The notes under the pieces: model-generated
The model's database searches: none
What the model was told of the DNA's origin: nothing
The model's input: the letters and a program-made list of their open reading frames with translations, nothing else
Made by a program: the position numbers and the translations under genes
In this document: positions 1-9,074 of the stretch, piece after piece
Layout: the number at the start of each line of letters is the position of its first letter
Position numbering within the stretch: position 1 is the first letter of the stretch
NCBI GenBank assembly: GCA_027459665.1
Contig: DAIDHN010000022.1
Coordinates: 1 to 59,151 of the forward strand
DNA length: 59,151 nt
Source of the DNA: Chthonomonadaceae bacterium
GTDB lineage: Bacteria > Armatimonadota > Chthonomonadetes > Chthonomonadales > Chthonomonadaceae
Reading direction: 5' to 3'

Positions 1-1
1 T

Positions 2-940
2 GCCGTGCTGAGATCGCCTGTGGTAGGGTTGGATGCAGAGCAGTATATAAAACTGGAACAAATAGCTGAGAAGGAAGGGAACAACATATTCCTTTTTTCT
101 GCGCTGCCGGCATTTCTAAAAGAAACCAAACTGCCGGAAACTACATACACATCGCTTGATAATTTGCTGAACTGCCTTTACATGCTGCAGTCTCAAAAAG
201 ACCAGATTCCGATAGGCACATTGATGGAAAGGCTGATTGCAGCAACGCACCTGGATGCCAGACTGCTCTGTAGAAAAGACGGGCGCAGAAGAATGGCAAA
301 CATCATCAAACTTCTACAGATGGCACATGCTGACAACATAGTAGGGCCAGGTGAATTTATCAGAAGATTGAGAGATGTAGAAAGAATTTCTGAACGAGAA
401 GGCGAAGCGCCTACAGAAGAAGAGGGTGCAAATGTGGTGCGCATACTGACAATGCATGGGAGCAAAGGGCTGGAGTTTCCTGTGGTGATTCTTGGCGACC
501 TATCTTGCAATCTGAAGAAAAAATTTGCTCAAAACTTTCTTTGCGATGGCAACGACATTCAGCTAGGCATACACTTCAATGATAAGCACAATCTGCTCTA
601 CAAGGCGATACAAAAACTAAAAGAAGACAAAGAACTGGAAGAAAGCATGCGCCTGCTGTATGTTGCCATGACAAGAGCAAAAGATTATCTGGTTTGCTGC
701 GGCTCTGTTGAACATTATCAGGATACGACCTGGTACAAATTGATCTGTACAGCGCTGGGGATACAGGAGGTAGACTCAGGCCCATGCCTCAAAACGTTGT
801 CTGGTAAGTTGCAGGCTCTTATTACCCCCATGGAGTATTACACCAGGGAAGCAGGTGATGCAGCAGCAGGAAGAGGGGAGAGAAGCAGCGATGACTGTAT
901 TCTCTCCCAGTTTCAAAGCTGGCTCAATCCTGTGGGGTAA
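2..940 (+). CDS. UvrD/AddA-type DNA helicase, C-terminal part (5' end outside window)
   Basis: The frame is open from the first bases, so the start lies upstream of the window. Two superfamily 1 helicase signatures are visible: motif V, VRILTMHGSKGLEFPVV (bases about 433-484), and motif VI, LLYVAMTRAK (about 652-681). These bind ATP and DNA in UvrD/RecB/AddA enzymes, which unwind DNA in repair and recombination. Only about 85 residues follow motif VI. Classical AddA carries a further nuclease domain there with a GxxD motif, and I see none, so this is either a nuclease-less UvrD-like helicase or a shortened AddA. The last 17 bases overlap the convergent protease gene. Base composition looks more A/T-rich than the following genes. 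Helicase identity is firm; AddA versus other UvrD-like members is open. Confidence 0.85.
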   Translation, partial: AVLRSPVVGLDAEQYIKLEQIAEKEGNNIFLFSALPAFLKETKLPETTYTSLDNLLNCLYMLQSQKDQIPIGTLMERLIAATHLDARLLCRKDGRRRMANIIKLLQMAHADNIVGPGEFIRRLRDVERISEREGEAPTEEEGANVVRILTMHGSKGLEFPVVILGDLSCNLKKKFAQNFLCDGNDIQLGIHFNDKHNLLYKAIQKLKEDKELEESMRLLYVAMTRAKDYLVCCGSVEHYQDTTWYKLICTALGIQEVDSGPCLKTLSGKLQALITPMEYYTREAGDAAAGRGERSSDDCILSQFQSWLNPVG

Positions 941-2738
941 AAATACCGCTCAAAAACAGACCAGCGCCAATCAGCATGTTGGATGCAACCCAGGGCAGCA
1001 GCAGCCATTGAGAGTAGTCGAGACCGGGCGGGATAGTGCCTCGCAGCCATTCCCAGCCAAGATTCAACGAGAGAGAAAAGGCAAACCAACCCAGCAGCCG
1101 GCGCTCACGCGGCCCTTCTACGCCAAACAGCAAAAGGGCAAATGGTATCAATACACTGTGCGCAATTATATTGATATGCGCGCCAAGCCCGGCAAAACCA
1201 GCAAGCCAGTCTGGAACCAGCAGGCCGGCAGCAAGCGCCGCAGCAGTCCAAAACGGGTAGCCTTCGCTGTTCCCGGCTCTTTTGCGAAGCTGACCAATTA
1301 CCAGGCATCCTGCAAACAGGAAGGCAGCTATCCAAAAGCGGGCAACACCGTCTTGGTAGGTATTGGCCGCCAGCTTCACAGCCTTGCCGGCATCTACTAT
1401 GCCTGCGCCATATTTGCTGGCTGGAGCCTTTGCCTGCGCAGATTTCAGCAGAATGCACCGTACATCATCGGGGTCATGAATACCGCACGATTCGATCAGC
1501 GCTGCTACTGCTGCAACATGAGGAGAGGCCATGGAGGTTCCCTGAAAACCATAATAGCCATCTTCCAGTGCGCCATCTGCACCGCTGAGGGTATTTTGCA
1601 AAATAGCGCCTGCCGGCCCATCGCCTGCCTTCGTATCGCCCCCTGGTGCAGCTACGCAGATAGCCTTGCCCCAGTTGGAATAGAAACTCAGTTCGCCCTT
1701 TGGCCCCACTGCAGAAACGGCAATGCAGTCTGGGTACGCAGCAGGATAGCCCACATGATCGCTCGCATTGTTGCCTGCAGCGCACACTATGGTTACCCCT
1801 TTGCGGTGAGCATAAGCACATGCATCACGAATAAGCCGGTCGGGAAATGGTGAGCCAAGGCTCATATTGATTACGTTTGCGCCATGGTCGGCTGCATAGC
1901 GAATCGCCTCGGCAATGCCTGCAGATGTGCCGCCGCCAGCCCCAGAAAGCGCTTTGAGCGGCATGATAGCTGCGTCAAAAGCCAATCCTGCCACCCCTTC
2001 ATTGTTGTTCGTCGATTCTGCTATAGTACCAGACACATGTGTACCATGCCCGTTGTCATCACTGGGCAGAGCATCGCGGGCAATAAAATCGTACCCCTTC
2101 ACAAAATGAGTCTGCTTAAAATCTTTGCACTGTATGCCTTTGCGTGTATTGGCGTAGGCTACACCTGTGTCAATTACTGCAACCGTTACGCCTTTGCCTC
2201 TTGCAATACCCCAGGCGTCCTCAGCGTGCACCATGCTGAAATTCCACTGCTCATTGTAACGGGGATCATTGGGCTTCCACAAGCTGCCAGACGCGGCCGG
2301 GGGAAGGGTATCATGGTCTGGCCCCACTAATTCAGAGGGCAGCACACTGCTGCTGGGAATAGTAAGTATGTGCATTCGGCCGGCATCCTGCACATGCGGG
2401 TCTGCGCGAAGCAGGCGCAGCGCTTTTTGCACAGATGCAGTGGGCGGCAGCGTGGCAGTGGCAATTTCTGTTTCAGAGTGAAGCGGGCTGCGCCACTGCA
2501 ATGGAGTTCCAATCAGGCGGCTGAGAGAGGACAGTTCACCACTGTTCTCACCCGGTTTCAGCTCTACTTCAATGCGGTTAGGTACTATCCAGCGACTGAT
2601 TTGCGCCACTTCACTCTGTGAAGGAGGCGTATTGGCGTGATTTTGCGAAAACCAGTCATGCAGCAGAGGCAGGGCAGTAACAGCCAGCAGCGCCACAGCA
2701 ATACCGCGCAACCCAAACGAACTTTTCACCGAAGTCAT
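924..2738 (-). CDS. Subtilisin-family (S8) serine protease with C-terminal membrane domain
   Basis: A 604-residue protein with an N-terminal hydrophobic stretch (about 10-26; signal peptide or anchor), a propeptide-like region to about 140, then the S8 fold. The catalytic triad is visible: D180 in VAVIDTG, H221 in NGHGTHVSG and S392 in GTSMASPH, with the oxyanion asparagine N313 in AGNN. After the protease domain (about 165-450) come roughly four hydrophobic helices (about 465-600), which is unusual for a secreted subtilase and suggests the enzyme stays membrane-tethered with its catalytic domain outside the cytoplasm. The gene is convergent with the helicase, and a small conserved ORF starts upstream. 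Family assignment is secure; the substrate is unknown. Confidence 0.93.
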   Translation of the reverse strand: MTSVKSSFGLRGIAVALLAVTALPLLHDWFSQNHANTPPSQSEVAQISRWIVPNRIEVELKPGENSGELSSLSRLIGTPLQWRSPLHSETEIATATLPPTASVQKALRLLRADPHVQDAGRMHILTIPSSSVLPSELVGPDHDTLPPAASGSLWKPNDPRYNEQWNFSMVHAEDAWGIARGKGVTVAVIDTGVAYANTRKGIQCKDFKQTHFVKGYDFIARDALPSDDNGHGTHVSGTIAESTNNNEGVAGLAFDAAIMPLKALSGAGGGTSAGIAEAIRYAADHGANVINMSLGSPFPDRLIRDACAYAHRKGVTIVCAAGNNASDHVGYPAAYPDCIAVSAVGPKGELSFYSNWGKAICVAAPGGDTKAGDGPAGAILQNTLSGADGALEDGYYGFQGTSMASPHVAAVAALIESCGIHDPDDVRCILLKSAQAKAPASKYGAGIVDAGKAVKLAANTYQDGVARFWIAAFLFAGCLVIGQLRKRAGNSEGYPFWTAAALAAGLLVPDWLAGFAGLGAHINIIAHSVLIPFALLLFGVEGPRERRLLGWFAFSLSLNLGWEWLRGTIPPGLDYSQWLLLPWVASNMLIGAGLFLSGIFTPQD

Positions 2739-2769
2739 AGCGATCTCCCAGTGCGGCGAACCGCAGCCG

Positions 2770-2958
2770 TCAGTCTTTCAACCAGTCAGGATGGCGTCTG
2801 GCAATATAGACGTAACGGTCTATCGTACGGCCAGAAGTCATGTCAAACAGGGGTGTGCCACCTGCATACATTGTATCTTTGGGGTCTCCAAAAGTATTCA
2901 GCCCCTCCTGCCGAATGCGGCGGTCTATTGCGCGCTTCTGTTCTTCTGTAAGCTCCAT
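2770..2958 (-). CDS. Small conserved hypothetical protein, 62 aa
   Basis: The product contains GDPKDTMYAGGTPLFD followed by a conserved-looking SGRTIDRYVYIARRHPDW end. Short proteins with this pattern occur in several phyla from my memory of the family, but no function is established that I can name. I chose the start at 2958 because GAGGAG lies nine bases upstream of that ATG; a longer reading beginning at 2982 would place this ribosome site inside the gene. No signal peptide or membrane segment is seen. It sits between the GH4 gene and the S8 protease gene, all on the minus strand, with a TATATA-rich stretch upstream that may hold its promoter. Confidence 0.65.
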   Translation of the reverse strand: MELTEEQKRAIDRRIRQEGLNTFGDPKDTMYAGGTPLFDMTSGRTIDRYVYIARRHPDWLKD

Positions 2959-3030
2959 AGGTATCAACTCCTCATATATCATATGGGTAGACGTTTTGTA
3001 CTATATATACGTTTCATGCTGCGCATATTT

Positions 3031-4329
3031 TCAGTGCAGGGCAGGTATGTAACTGCCATGGGCAGCAAGAAGTTCATCTACCATCGCATAAATCTCATCC
3101 AGCGTCAGTTCTGCGCAGGTATGCGGGTCCATCATGGCGGCGTGGTACACGTGTTCTTTTTTTCCGGTGAGAGCCGCCTCTACTGTAAGCGACTGAACAT
3201 TGATGTTGGTTTGCATAAGAGCGGCAAGCTGAGGGGGCAGGCTGCCCACACGCACGGGTTGAAAACCGTTTTTATCTACCAGCACAGGCACCTCTACACA
3301 GCATCCCTGCGGCAAATTGTCGATCAGGTGCAAATTAGATACATTCCCGTATACCACTCTGGGCGTACCTGTTTCCATGCTGTGAATAATCAGAGAACCG
3401 TATTCGTGGCTGCGGTGAACCGTCACAGGTTTATCGCTTTCAAATTCCTGTTTCATCTTGTGCCAGCCGGCAATCTGGTTCTCACAACGCCGTATATACT
3501 CATCCAGGGGAACATTGAACCGTTCAATCAGCTCTGGCTTGTCCCTGCGAATAAAGTATGGGCAATACTCTGAAAAATGTTCAGAAGATTCTGTCACAAA
3601 GTAACCCAGGCGTGCCAGCATTTCGTAGCGTACTCTATTCCAGTCGGGCACTCTTCCTTCCTGCCGAACCTTGTGTATCAGCGGGTAAAGGTCTTCTCCA
3701 TTGCGTTCAAAGCGCAAATAAAATGCCATGTGATTGATGCCTGCACACAGGTAATTTATTTCTGCGGCAGGTACGCCAATATCGTGCGCCAGCTGCTCTG
3801 CCGTACCCTGCACACTGTGGCAAAGCCCAATCACCGGAACGCGGCTGGATACGGAAACAGCCCAGGTATTCATGGCCATAGGGTTCACATAATTGAGAAA
3901 CGCAATGTTTTGCGCAGAAACTTCCTCCATATCCCTGCACATTTGCAGCATCACCGGTATAGTGCGTAAAGCTCTCATAATCCCGCCAATGCCAAGAGTG
4001 TCTGCAATGGTTTGGCGCAGGCCATATTTTTTTGGTATCTCAAAATCTATTGCAGTCGCCGGTTGATAGCCACCTACCTGAATCATATTGATCGCATAAT
4101 CGGCGCCTTCCAGAGCTTCTTTCTGATTGGTATGCGCAGTAATAACCGGGCGAGCGCCCACTGCATCTGCCACCTTGTGCGCCACCACCTCAGAAGTGCG
4201 CAGACGTTCTTCATTGATATCCATTAACGCAATATGACTTTCGGCCAGTTCAGGAAACGAAAGTATGTCACCCATCAGGTTTTTGGCGAATACGGTACTG
4301 CCTGCACCGAGAAAAGTTATCTTAGGCAT
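3031..4329 (-). CDS. Glycoside hydrolase family 4 (alpha-galactosidase/alpha-glucosidase type)
   Basis: A GH4 enzyme of 432 residues, the normal length. GH4 enzymes hydrolyse glycosides by an unusual NAD+- and divalent-metal-dependent redox mechanism. The N-terminal FLGAGSTVFAKNL is the dinucleotide-binding loop, NYVNP (around N149) contacts the sugar, and C170 (LCHSVQ) with H200 (GINHMAF) are the expected metal ligands. The start at 4329 is preceded by GGGAG at seven bases; a reading back to 4488 adds residues unlike the family. It lies downstream of the GT21 gene on the same strand with a 64-base gap. MelA-like alpha-galactosidase or alpha-glucosidase specificity cannot be settled by eye. 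No signal peptide, so probably cytoplasmic. Confidence 0.9.
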   Translation of the reverse strand: MPKITFLGAGSTVFAKNLMGDILSFPELAESHIALMDINEERLRTSEVVAHKVADAVGARPVITAHTNQKEALEGADYAINMIQVGGYQPATAIDFEIPKKYGLRQTIADTLGIGGIMRALRTIPVMLQMCRDMEEVSAQNIAFLNYVNPMAMNTWAVSVSSRVPVIGLCHSVQGTAEQLAHDIGVPAAEINYLCAGINHMAFYLRFERNGEDLYPLIHKVRQEGRVPDWNRVRYEMLARLGYFVTESSEHFSEYCPYFIRRDKPELIERFNVPLDEYIRRCENQIAGWHKMKQEFESDKPVTVHRSHEYGSLIIHSMETGTPRVVYGNVSNLHLIDNLPQGCCVEVPVLVDKNGFQPVRVGSLPPQLAALMQTNINVQSLTVEAALTGKKEHVYHAAMMDPHTCAELTLDEIYAMVDELLAAHGSYIPALH

Positions 4330-4393
4330 GTCAGACTCCCAAAGTATTGGTAGCAAACAATTCACGCTCAACCAGGCGCATTCCTGCCTCTTT

Positions 4394-5554
4394 TTAACCA
4401 GGCCGAAGCCTGCCGCCCCGTTCCACACGATATTTTCTGCCCCGCCACTCAATCGTGTTGGAAAGAAAGGAGGCAACATACAAAACAAATGAAAGCAGAT
4501 CGCTCAGGGGAAGCAGGTAGCAGTAGCGCCGCGGATTGGAATCGCCAGTGAGCCATGATGTGCAGAAAACTGCAGCAAAGCGCATCAAAAGCAGAACAGC
4601 CACTACCCAAGCAGCATAAGGGCCATGGCAGACAGCATACAGCAGTGCAATTGGCAGGCCGTGTGTAACCGCCATGCCTGCATATCCTCCAGGGCGGCTT
4701 GCCCGCACGGTACGCGCCCAGCGCAGCCTTCGCTTCCACATAGATGCCGCGCTTTCCCTCCCCATCACATCTTCAACCATACAGGCAGATATCTCCACCT
4801 CATAGCCTGCCTTGCGCACTCCGCTGCCCAGCAAATAGTCATCGGCAAGTTCATTTTGCAGTGGCTCCAGCCCCCCCATGGCCTGCAGAGCCTCGCGGCT
4901 TACTGCAATAGTCGCCCCAAATGCAAAACCTACTCCTTCCAGCATTCTGCTCAGCAGCGCTCCTGGTATAAAGTCGGCTCCAATGCCAACGGCCTCAAAC
5001 TGTGCTGCCATGCTTTGTGTAAGAAAGCCTCTGTAAGGGCAGGTAACCAGCCCTACTTTTGCATTTGAGTCGCAAAATGGCGCAGCAAGGTAGCGCAGGT
5101 AATTGGCAGGAACTCGCATATCGCTGTCTGAAAGAACCAGCAGTGAGTGTTTCGCCCGCGGATACATTAGCAGCAGGTTGCTTACCTTGCGATTTGGGGC
5201 AGGGGAGAAGTGCGGCGGCGCGCTCAGTACCTCTATATCCAGATGCGGGTACTCGCGCTGCATGCGGCGGGCAGTAATAAGCGCCGGGTCTTCAGTATCG
5301 AGGGCACAAAACAGCAGCTGCAGTTTGTCTGCAGGGTAATCTTGCTCGCAGAAGCTGCGAAAATTGGCTTCCACCTCGGCATCTACCCCGCACACCGGTT
5401 TGAGCAGGGTAAAGCTTGGCAGTTTCTCTGCTGCCGGCTGGCGCGTACCCCGTTTCCATTGCCACACAGCCAGCAGCGAAAGCAGTGTATAGACAGTCCA
5501 GGCAAACAGGCCGGCAAGCAACAGGCGCTGCAGCAAAAAAAGCAGGTCATTCAT
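4394..5554 (-). CDS. GT21-type membrane glycosyltransferase (ceramide glucosyltransferase / HpnI-like)
   Basis: A 386-residue membrane enzyme with an N-terminal helix (about 5-30) and two or more C-terminal helices (about 293-370). The GT2/GT21 pattern is complete: D86 in ALDTED, D143 and D145 in LSDSDMRVP, the ADDY acid pair at 238-239 and RRLRW at 275-279. This family moves a sugar from a nucleotide donor onto a lipid, either ceramide or, for HpnI, bacteriohopanetetrol (GlcNAc transfer). Which lipid applies here cannot be read from the sequence, and no squalene-hopene cyclase or sphingolipid gene is in the window. The gene follows the SMR-like transporter gene by 37 bases and probably shares its operon. 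Confidence 0.85.
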   Translation of the reverse strand: MNDLLFLLQRLLLAGLFAWTVYTLLSLLAVWQWKRGTRQPAAEKLPSFTLLKPVCGVDAEVEANFRSFCEQDYPADKLQLLFCALDTEDPALITARRMQREYPHLDIEVLSAPPHFSPAPNRKVSNLLLMYPRAKHSLLVLSDSDMRVPANYLRYLAAPFCDSNAKVGLVTCPYRGFLTQSMAAQFEAVGIGADFIPGALLSRMLEGVGFAFGATIAVSREALQAMGGLEPLQNELADDYLLGSGVRKAGYEVEISACMVEDVMGRESAASMWKRRLRWARTVRASRPGGYAGMAVTHGLPIALLYAVCHGPYAAWVVAVLLLMRFAAVFCTSWLTGDSNPRRYCYLLPLSDLLSFVLYVASFLSNTIEWRGRKYRVERGGRLRPG

Positions 5555-5591
5555 CTCTGCAAATCAATTCTCTTGTATAAACCGCTTTGTG

Positions 5592-5984
5592 TCAATGCGG
5601 CGCTCTTTCCCCCAGACCTACAACTACTACGCCAGCCATAATAATGCAGTACCCCAGCCATTTCAAGGGGGTCACATTTTCATGCAGATACCATTTCGCC
5701 AGCGCACCGCCCACAACAAAAGAGAGCGCTGTAAGCGGCAGTACAAAACTGAAGGGAGCTATTTTGAGTGCTGCCATGTAACAGCCGAAATAAAGAGCCA
5801 TCAGCGCAGTGCCAGAGAGCACATAGCGATTGGTGATAATAGCTCCAATCTGCTGCAGCAGCGTGCCGTTTCCTGTTTGCTTCATTCCCTTGCTCAGCAG
5901 CGCTTCTCCCAGCGAGACGGCCAGCACTGCTGCCAGTGTAATCACGGCAGCCTTCCATTTTTCAGGGGTCAATAGTTTCCTCAC
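5592..5984 (-). CDS. Small multidrug resistance/EamA-like membrane transporter
   Basis: A 130-residue protein with four hydrophobic segments (about 12-30, 48-68, 74-95 and 105-125), the size and layout of SMR-type half-transporters that work as dimers. Similar small DMT proteins (ArnE/ArnF-like) often sit beside lipid glycosyltransferase genes and are thought to move lipid-linked sugars across the membrane. The start is GTG at 5984, giving a four-base GTGA overlap with the end of the upstream GH63 gene and therefore translational coupling. The GT21 gene follows by 37 bases. A flippase-type role with the GT21 enzyme is inference from this order; drug export is the alternative. Confidence 0.75.
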   Translation of the reverse strand: MRKLLTPEKWKAAVITLAAVLAVSLGEALLSKGMKQTGNGTLLQQIGAIITNRYVLSGTALMALYFGCYMAALKIAPFSFVLPLTALSFVVGGALAKWYLHENVTPLKWLGYCIIMAGVVVVGLGERAPH

Positions 5985-8644
5985 TCACCGCTCTGTTGAA
6001 TCAGTTTGGCAACCAGTCCTGTCCAGCCGGTTTGATGACTTGCTCCCAGTCCCTTGCCTGTTTCTCCATGAAAGTATTCATGAAACAAAACATATTCATT
6101 CCAGAGCGGGTTATTTTGCAGCACCTCTGAATCGCCCAGCACAGGCTTGTTGCCGCTGCTGTCTTTGAGGAAGATGCCAATCAGCCTGCGTGAAATTTCC
6201 TGAGATACTTCCCACAGGTTGCACATATTGCCGCTTCCTGTAGGGCATTCTACCTGAAAGGATGCGCCATAGTAATAGTCAAACCTTTGCAGCGCCTCAA
6301 TAAGCAGGTAATTGATGGGAAACCAGATTGGTCCCCGCCAGTTGGAATTTCCTCCAAACAATGCTGTGGTAGATTCTGCCGGCTCGTAATCTATAGAATG
6401 CGTCATCCCATTGGTGTACAGCACATATGGGTTTGCATGATGAAATTTGGAGACGCTCCGAATTCCATGTTCTCCGAGAAACTCCTGCGGGTCAAGCATT
6501 TTTTGAAGCAGTTTTTGCAGCTTTTCCTCGCTCACCAGCGCAAGCAGCCTGCGTTCTTCCTGGCCTTGTTTCTGCACACAGGGTATCAGGCTGGAGAGGT
6601 CGGGCCGGTGTTTCAAAAACCACTCTACACGGCTCATAAAGTTGGGCATTCGCAGCACTGTTTCATGTTCAACCGCCTCTACAGACAGCAGTGGAATTAG
6701 GCCCACCATAGAGCGCACCTTCAGGGGAATAGCAGTATTATCCGGCATTTGAAGCACATCGTAGTAGAAGCCGTCGATGTCATCCCACAAGCCAATTCCG
6801 TTGCCAAGCTTGGTGTTGAGGGCAGATGCAATGTACAAAAAATGTTCAAAAAACTTGGTGGCCAGGTCTTCATACACCGGGTTAACGGCAGAAAGCTCTG
6901 CTGCAATAGCAAACATGCTGAGGCAGAAAAACCCCATCCAGGCGGTAGAGTCCGACTGTTCCAGGGTCTCGCCAGACGGCAGGGGAGCGCTTCGATCGAA
7001 TACACCGATATTGTCCATCCCCAAAAAGCCGCCCTGAAATACGTTGTGCCCATCAGGGTCTTTGCGATTCACCCACCATGTAAAATTTATGAGGAGCTTG
7101 TGAAAAATCTTCTCCAAAAAATCGGTGTCGCCTTTTCCCGACATACGCCTCTCAATTTTGAACACTCTTAGCGCCGCCCAGGCATGCACCGGCGGATTTA
7201 CATCGCCAAAAGCCCATTCATAGGCAGGCAGCTGGCCGTTTGGATGCATGCTCCATTCACGGCAAAGCAAAAGCAGTTGACGTTTGGCAAAAGAGGGGTC
7301 TATGAGAGACAGAGTAATGCAATGAAAGGCAAGGTCCCAGGCAGCATACCACGGATACTCCCAGTTATCTGGCATTGAGAAAATATCCTGGTTATTCAAA
7401 TGCGTCCATTCATGATTTCGCCCATGCAGTCGTGACTGGGGCGGGGCGGGGTAGCCGGGGTCGCCTTCCAGCCATCTTTCCACGCCATAACTGTAAAACT
7501 GCTTAGACCAAAGCATGCCGGCAAATGCACTGCGCTGCACCTTTCTGCTTTCTTCGCTTACCTTTTCAGAAGCGGCATCGGCATAAAATTCATCTGCTTC
7601 AGCTATTCGCGTAGAAAAAATATTTTCAAATTCATCTCCAAGCAATTGCAAATCGCCCAGGTTTCGAGTGAGGCGCAGTTTGGTTACTACCGTAGCGCCA
7701 GCAGGAATGGAGAGGGAATAGTATGCTGCAGCTTTGGTGCCAAAATGATCAGGATTCACTGTTTTTCGCTGATTTTGCAGCAATGCCTCATGAATGCCGT
7801 CTTTGACATAAGGAACCGTATTTTGAGCCCCCTCGCCAAAAATTTTTGCGTAATTGGTCTCGTTTTCGGTAAAAAGCAGTTCCGGTCCCTGGTCGTTTTT
7901 TTCACATACCAGATACATTTCACCTATCTCAGCGTGATTTGCAGCTATCACACTATATTCAGAGGCGGCGCTGTTTTGTGCAACAGACAAGCGGGGTCGC
8001 TCTATGTGCTCGCCCCAGCTCCAGGCATTTCTAAACCATATGGTGGGCAGCAAGGCAAGCTGAACTTCTTCCGGGCCGCGATTAACTGCCGATATTTTTA
8101 TCAGAATATCTTCCGAATCGGCTTTGGCATATTCTACAAACAGATCGGTAAACCTGTTCTCTGCAAAAATTCCTGTGTCCAGCAGCTCATACTCCGGCTC
8201 GTAACGGCTTCGGCTGCGATTCGTGTGCACCAAGTCTGCATACGGATAGGCGGCATGCGGGTAGCGATACAGTGCTTTCATATAGGAGTGGGTAGGGGTG
8301 GAATCGAGAAAGTAATAATATTCCTTTACATCTTCGCCATGGTTACCTTCGCTGCCTGTTAAACCAAACAAGCGTTCTTTCAATATGGGGTCTTTGTAAT
8401 TCCAGACTGCCAGGGCAAAGCAAAGATACTGGTTTCTGTCACATATTCCCAGCAGGCCGTCTTCATTCCAGCGATAGGCCCTGGAGCGGGCATGATCATG
8501 AGAAAAGTATTCCCAGGCAGAACCGTCTGCACTGTAATCTTCACGAACGGTGCCCCATGCACGCTCGGAAAGATAAGGCCCCCACTTTTTCCAGTCAATG
8601 CTGTGTGCCACAGACTGGCTCAGCCTTTTTGCCTCTTCTTTCAA
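5981..8644 (-). CDS. GH63-like glucosidase
   Basis: About 887 residues, the usual size of bacterial GH63/MGH1-type glucosidases. The N-terminal WGPYLSERAWGTVREDYSADG and the later NWRGPIWFPINYLL are hallmark segments of this group, which removes glucose from oligosaccharides or glucosylglycerate-type solutes through an (alpha/alpha)6 barrel. I place the start at the TTG at 8644 because AAGGAGG stands nine bases before it and the family's conserved sequence begins just after; ATG codons at 8677 and 8740 would lengthen the protein across this ribosome site. No signal peptide is apparent. The gene leads a tightly packed set with the SMR-like transporter and the GT21 glycosyltransferase. Natural substrate not readable from sequence. 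Confidence 0.9.
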   Translation of the reverse strand: MKEEAKRLSQSVAHSIDWKKWGPYLSERAWGTVREDYSADGSAWEYFSHDHARSRAYRWNEDGLLGICDRNQYLCFALAVWNYKDPILKERLFGLTGSEGNHGEDVKEYYYFLDSTPTHSYMKALYRYPHAAYPYADLVHTNRSRSRYEPEYELLDTGIFAENRFTDLFVEYAKADSEDILIKISAVNRGPEEVQLALLPTIWFRNAWSWGEHIERPRLSVAQNSAASEYSVIAANHAEIGEMYLVCEKNDQGPELLFTENETNYAKIFGEGAQNTVPYVKDGIHEALLQNQRKTVNPDHFGTKAAAYYSLSIPAGATVVTKLRLTRNLGDLQLLGDEFENIFSTRIAEADEFYADAASEKVSEESRKVQRSAFAGMLWSKQFYSYGVERWLEGDPGYPAPPQSRLHGRNHEWTHLNNQDIFSMPDNWEYPWYAAWDLAFHCITLSLIDPSFAKRQLLLLCREWSMHPNGQLPAYEWAFGDVNPPVHAWAALRVFKIERRMSGKGDTDFLEKIFHKLLINFTWWVNRKDPDGHNVFQGGFLGMDNIGVFDRSAPLPSGETLEQSDSTAWMGFFCLSMFAIAAELSAVNPVYEDLATKFFEHFLYIASALNTKLGNGIGLWDDIDGFYYDVLQMPDNTAIPLKVRSMVGLIPLLSVEAVEHETVLRMPNFMSRVEWFLKHRPDLSSLIPCVQKQGQEERRLLALVSEEKLQKLLQKMLDPQEFLGEHGIRSVSKFHHANPYVLYTNGMTHSIDYEPAESTTALFGGNSNWRGPIWFPINYLLIEALQRFDYYYGASFQVECPTGSGNMCNLWEVSQEISRRLIGIFLKDSSGNKPVLGDSEVLQNNPLWNEYVLFHEYFHGETGKGLGASHQTGWTGLVAKLIQQSGE

Positions 8645-8683
8645 GAATATGCGCCTCCTTATCTGTACTTCTACCATTGTACC

Positions 8684-8727
8684 CGCAGAAAGAAGCCGCC
8701 TCTCCATTTTGTAAAAAGGAGAGGCGG
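8684..8727 (-). terminator. Hairpin after the small secreted protein gene
   Basis: On the minus strand CCGCCTCTCC pairs perfectly with GGAGAGGCGG (10 bp, 12-base loop), followed by CTTTCTTTCT. It lies 30 bases after the stop of the 99-residue secreted protein and before the GH63 start, so it probably ends the former transcript. The T tract is interrupted, so termination may be partial. Confidence 0.65.
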
Positions 8728-8756
8728 TAAGCAGAGGCAAACTGCAACTTGTCAGA

Positions 8757-9056
8757 CTAGTTGTGGTCAGCCTTGATAGCCAGGTTCAGCTGCTCTGTTG
8801 CTTCCTCAATCAGCTTCATTGCCTGCGCCTTGTGCCCTTGAAAATCGTGTGGCGCCTTGCCCAGATTGCGATCGATTTTGATCAGCATGTTGCGAGAGCG
8901 CAGAATCACTGGATGACGCTCACGACGCTCCATACGATGATGAGGGGCCAGAAACACGGCTTGGGCATTGGCTTCATGTACAGTGCCGACTCCTATGGCA
9001 AGCGCCAGAGCGCCAGCGGAGGTGAATGCCAGAATTTTTTTGGCAGTTGTTTTCAT
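8757..9056 (-). CDS. Small secreted helical protein, 99 aa
   Basis: The protein begins MKTTAKKILAF followed by a hydrophobic stretch and an ANAQA signal peptidase site near residue 32. The mature part of about 67 residues is charged and predicted helical, with KAPHDFQGHKAQAMKLIEEA resembling short helical modules (GHrxxAixxIxxA) found in small secreted proteins of several phyla. No enzyme motif is seen. The start at 9056 is supported by AAAGGAAG upstream. Its leader contains a strong inverted repeat (9075-9102), and it is divergent from the chemosensory operon. Function unknown; an export or periplasmic role is inferred only from the signal peptide. Confidence 0.7.
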   Translation of the reverse strand: MKTTAKKILAFTSAGALALAIGVGTVHEANAQAVFLAPHHRMERRERHPVILRSRNMLIKIDRNLGKAPHDFQGHKAQAMKLIEEATEQLNLAIKADHN

Positions 9057-9074
9057 TCTTTTGCTTCCTTTACT

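Noticed and set aside
855-1853. 332-codon frame opposite the S8 protease
   Set aside because: The protease triad and membrane helices are clear on the minus strand; the plus-strand frame has none.
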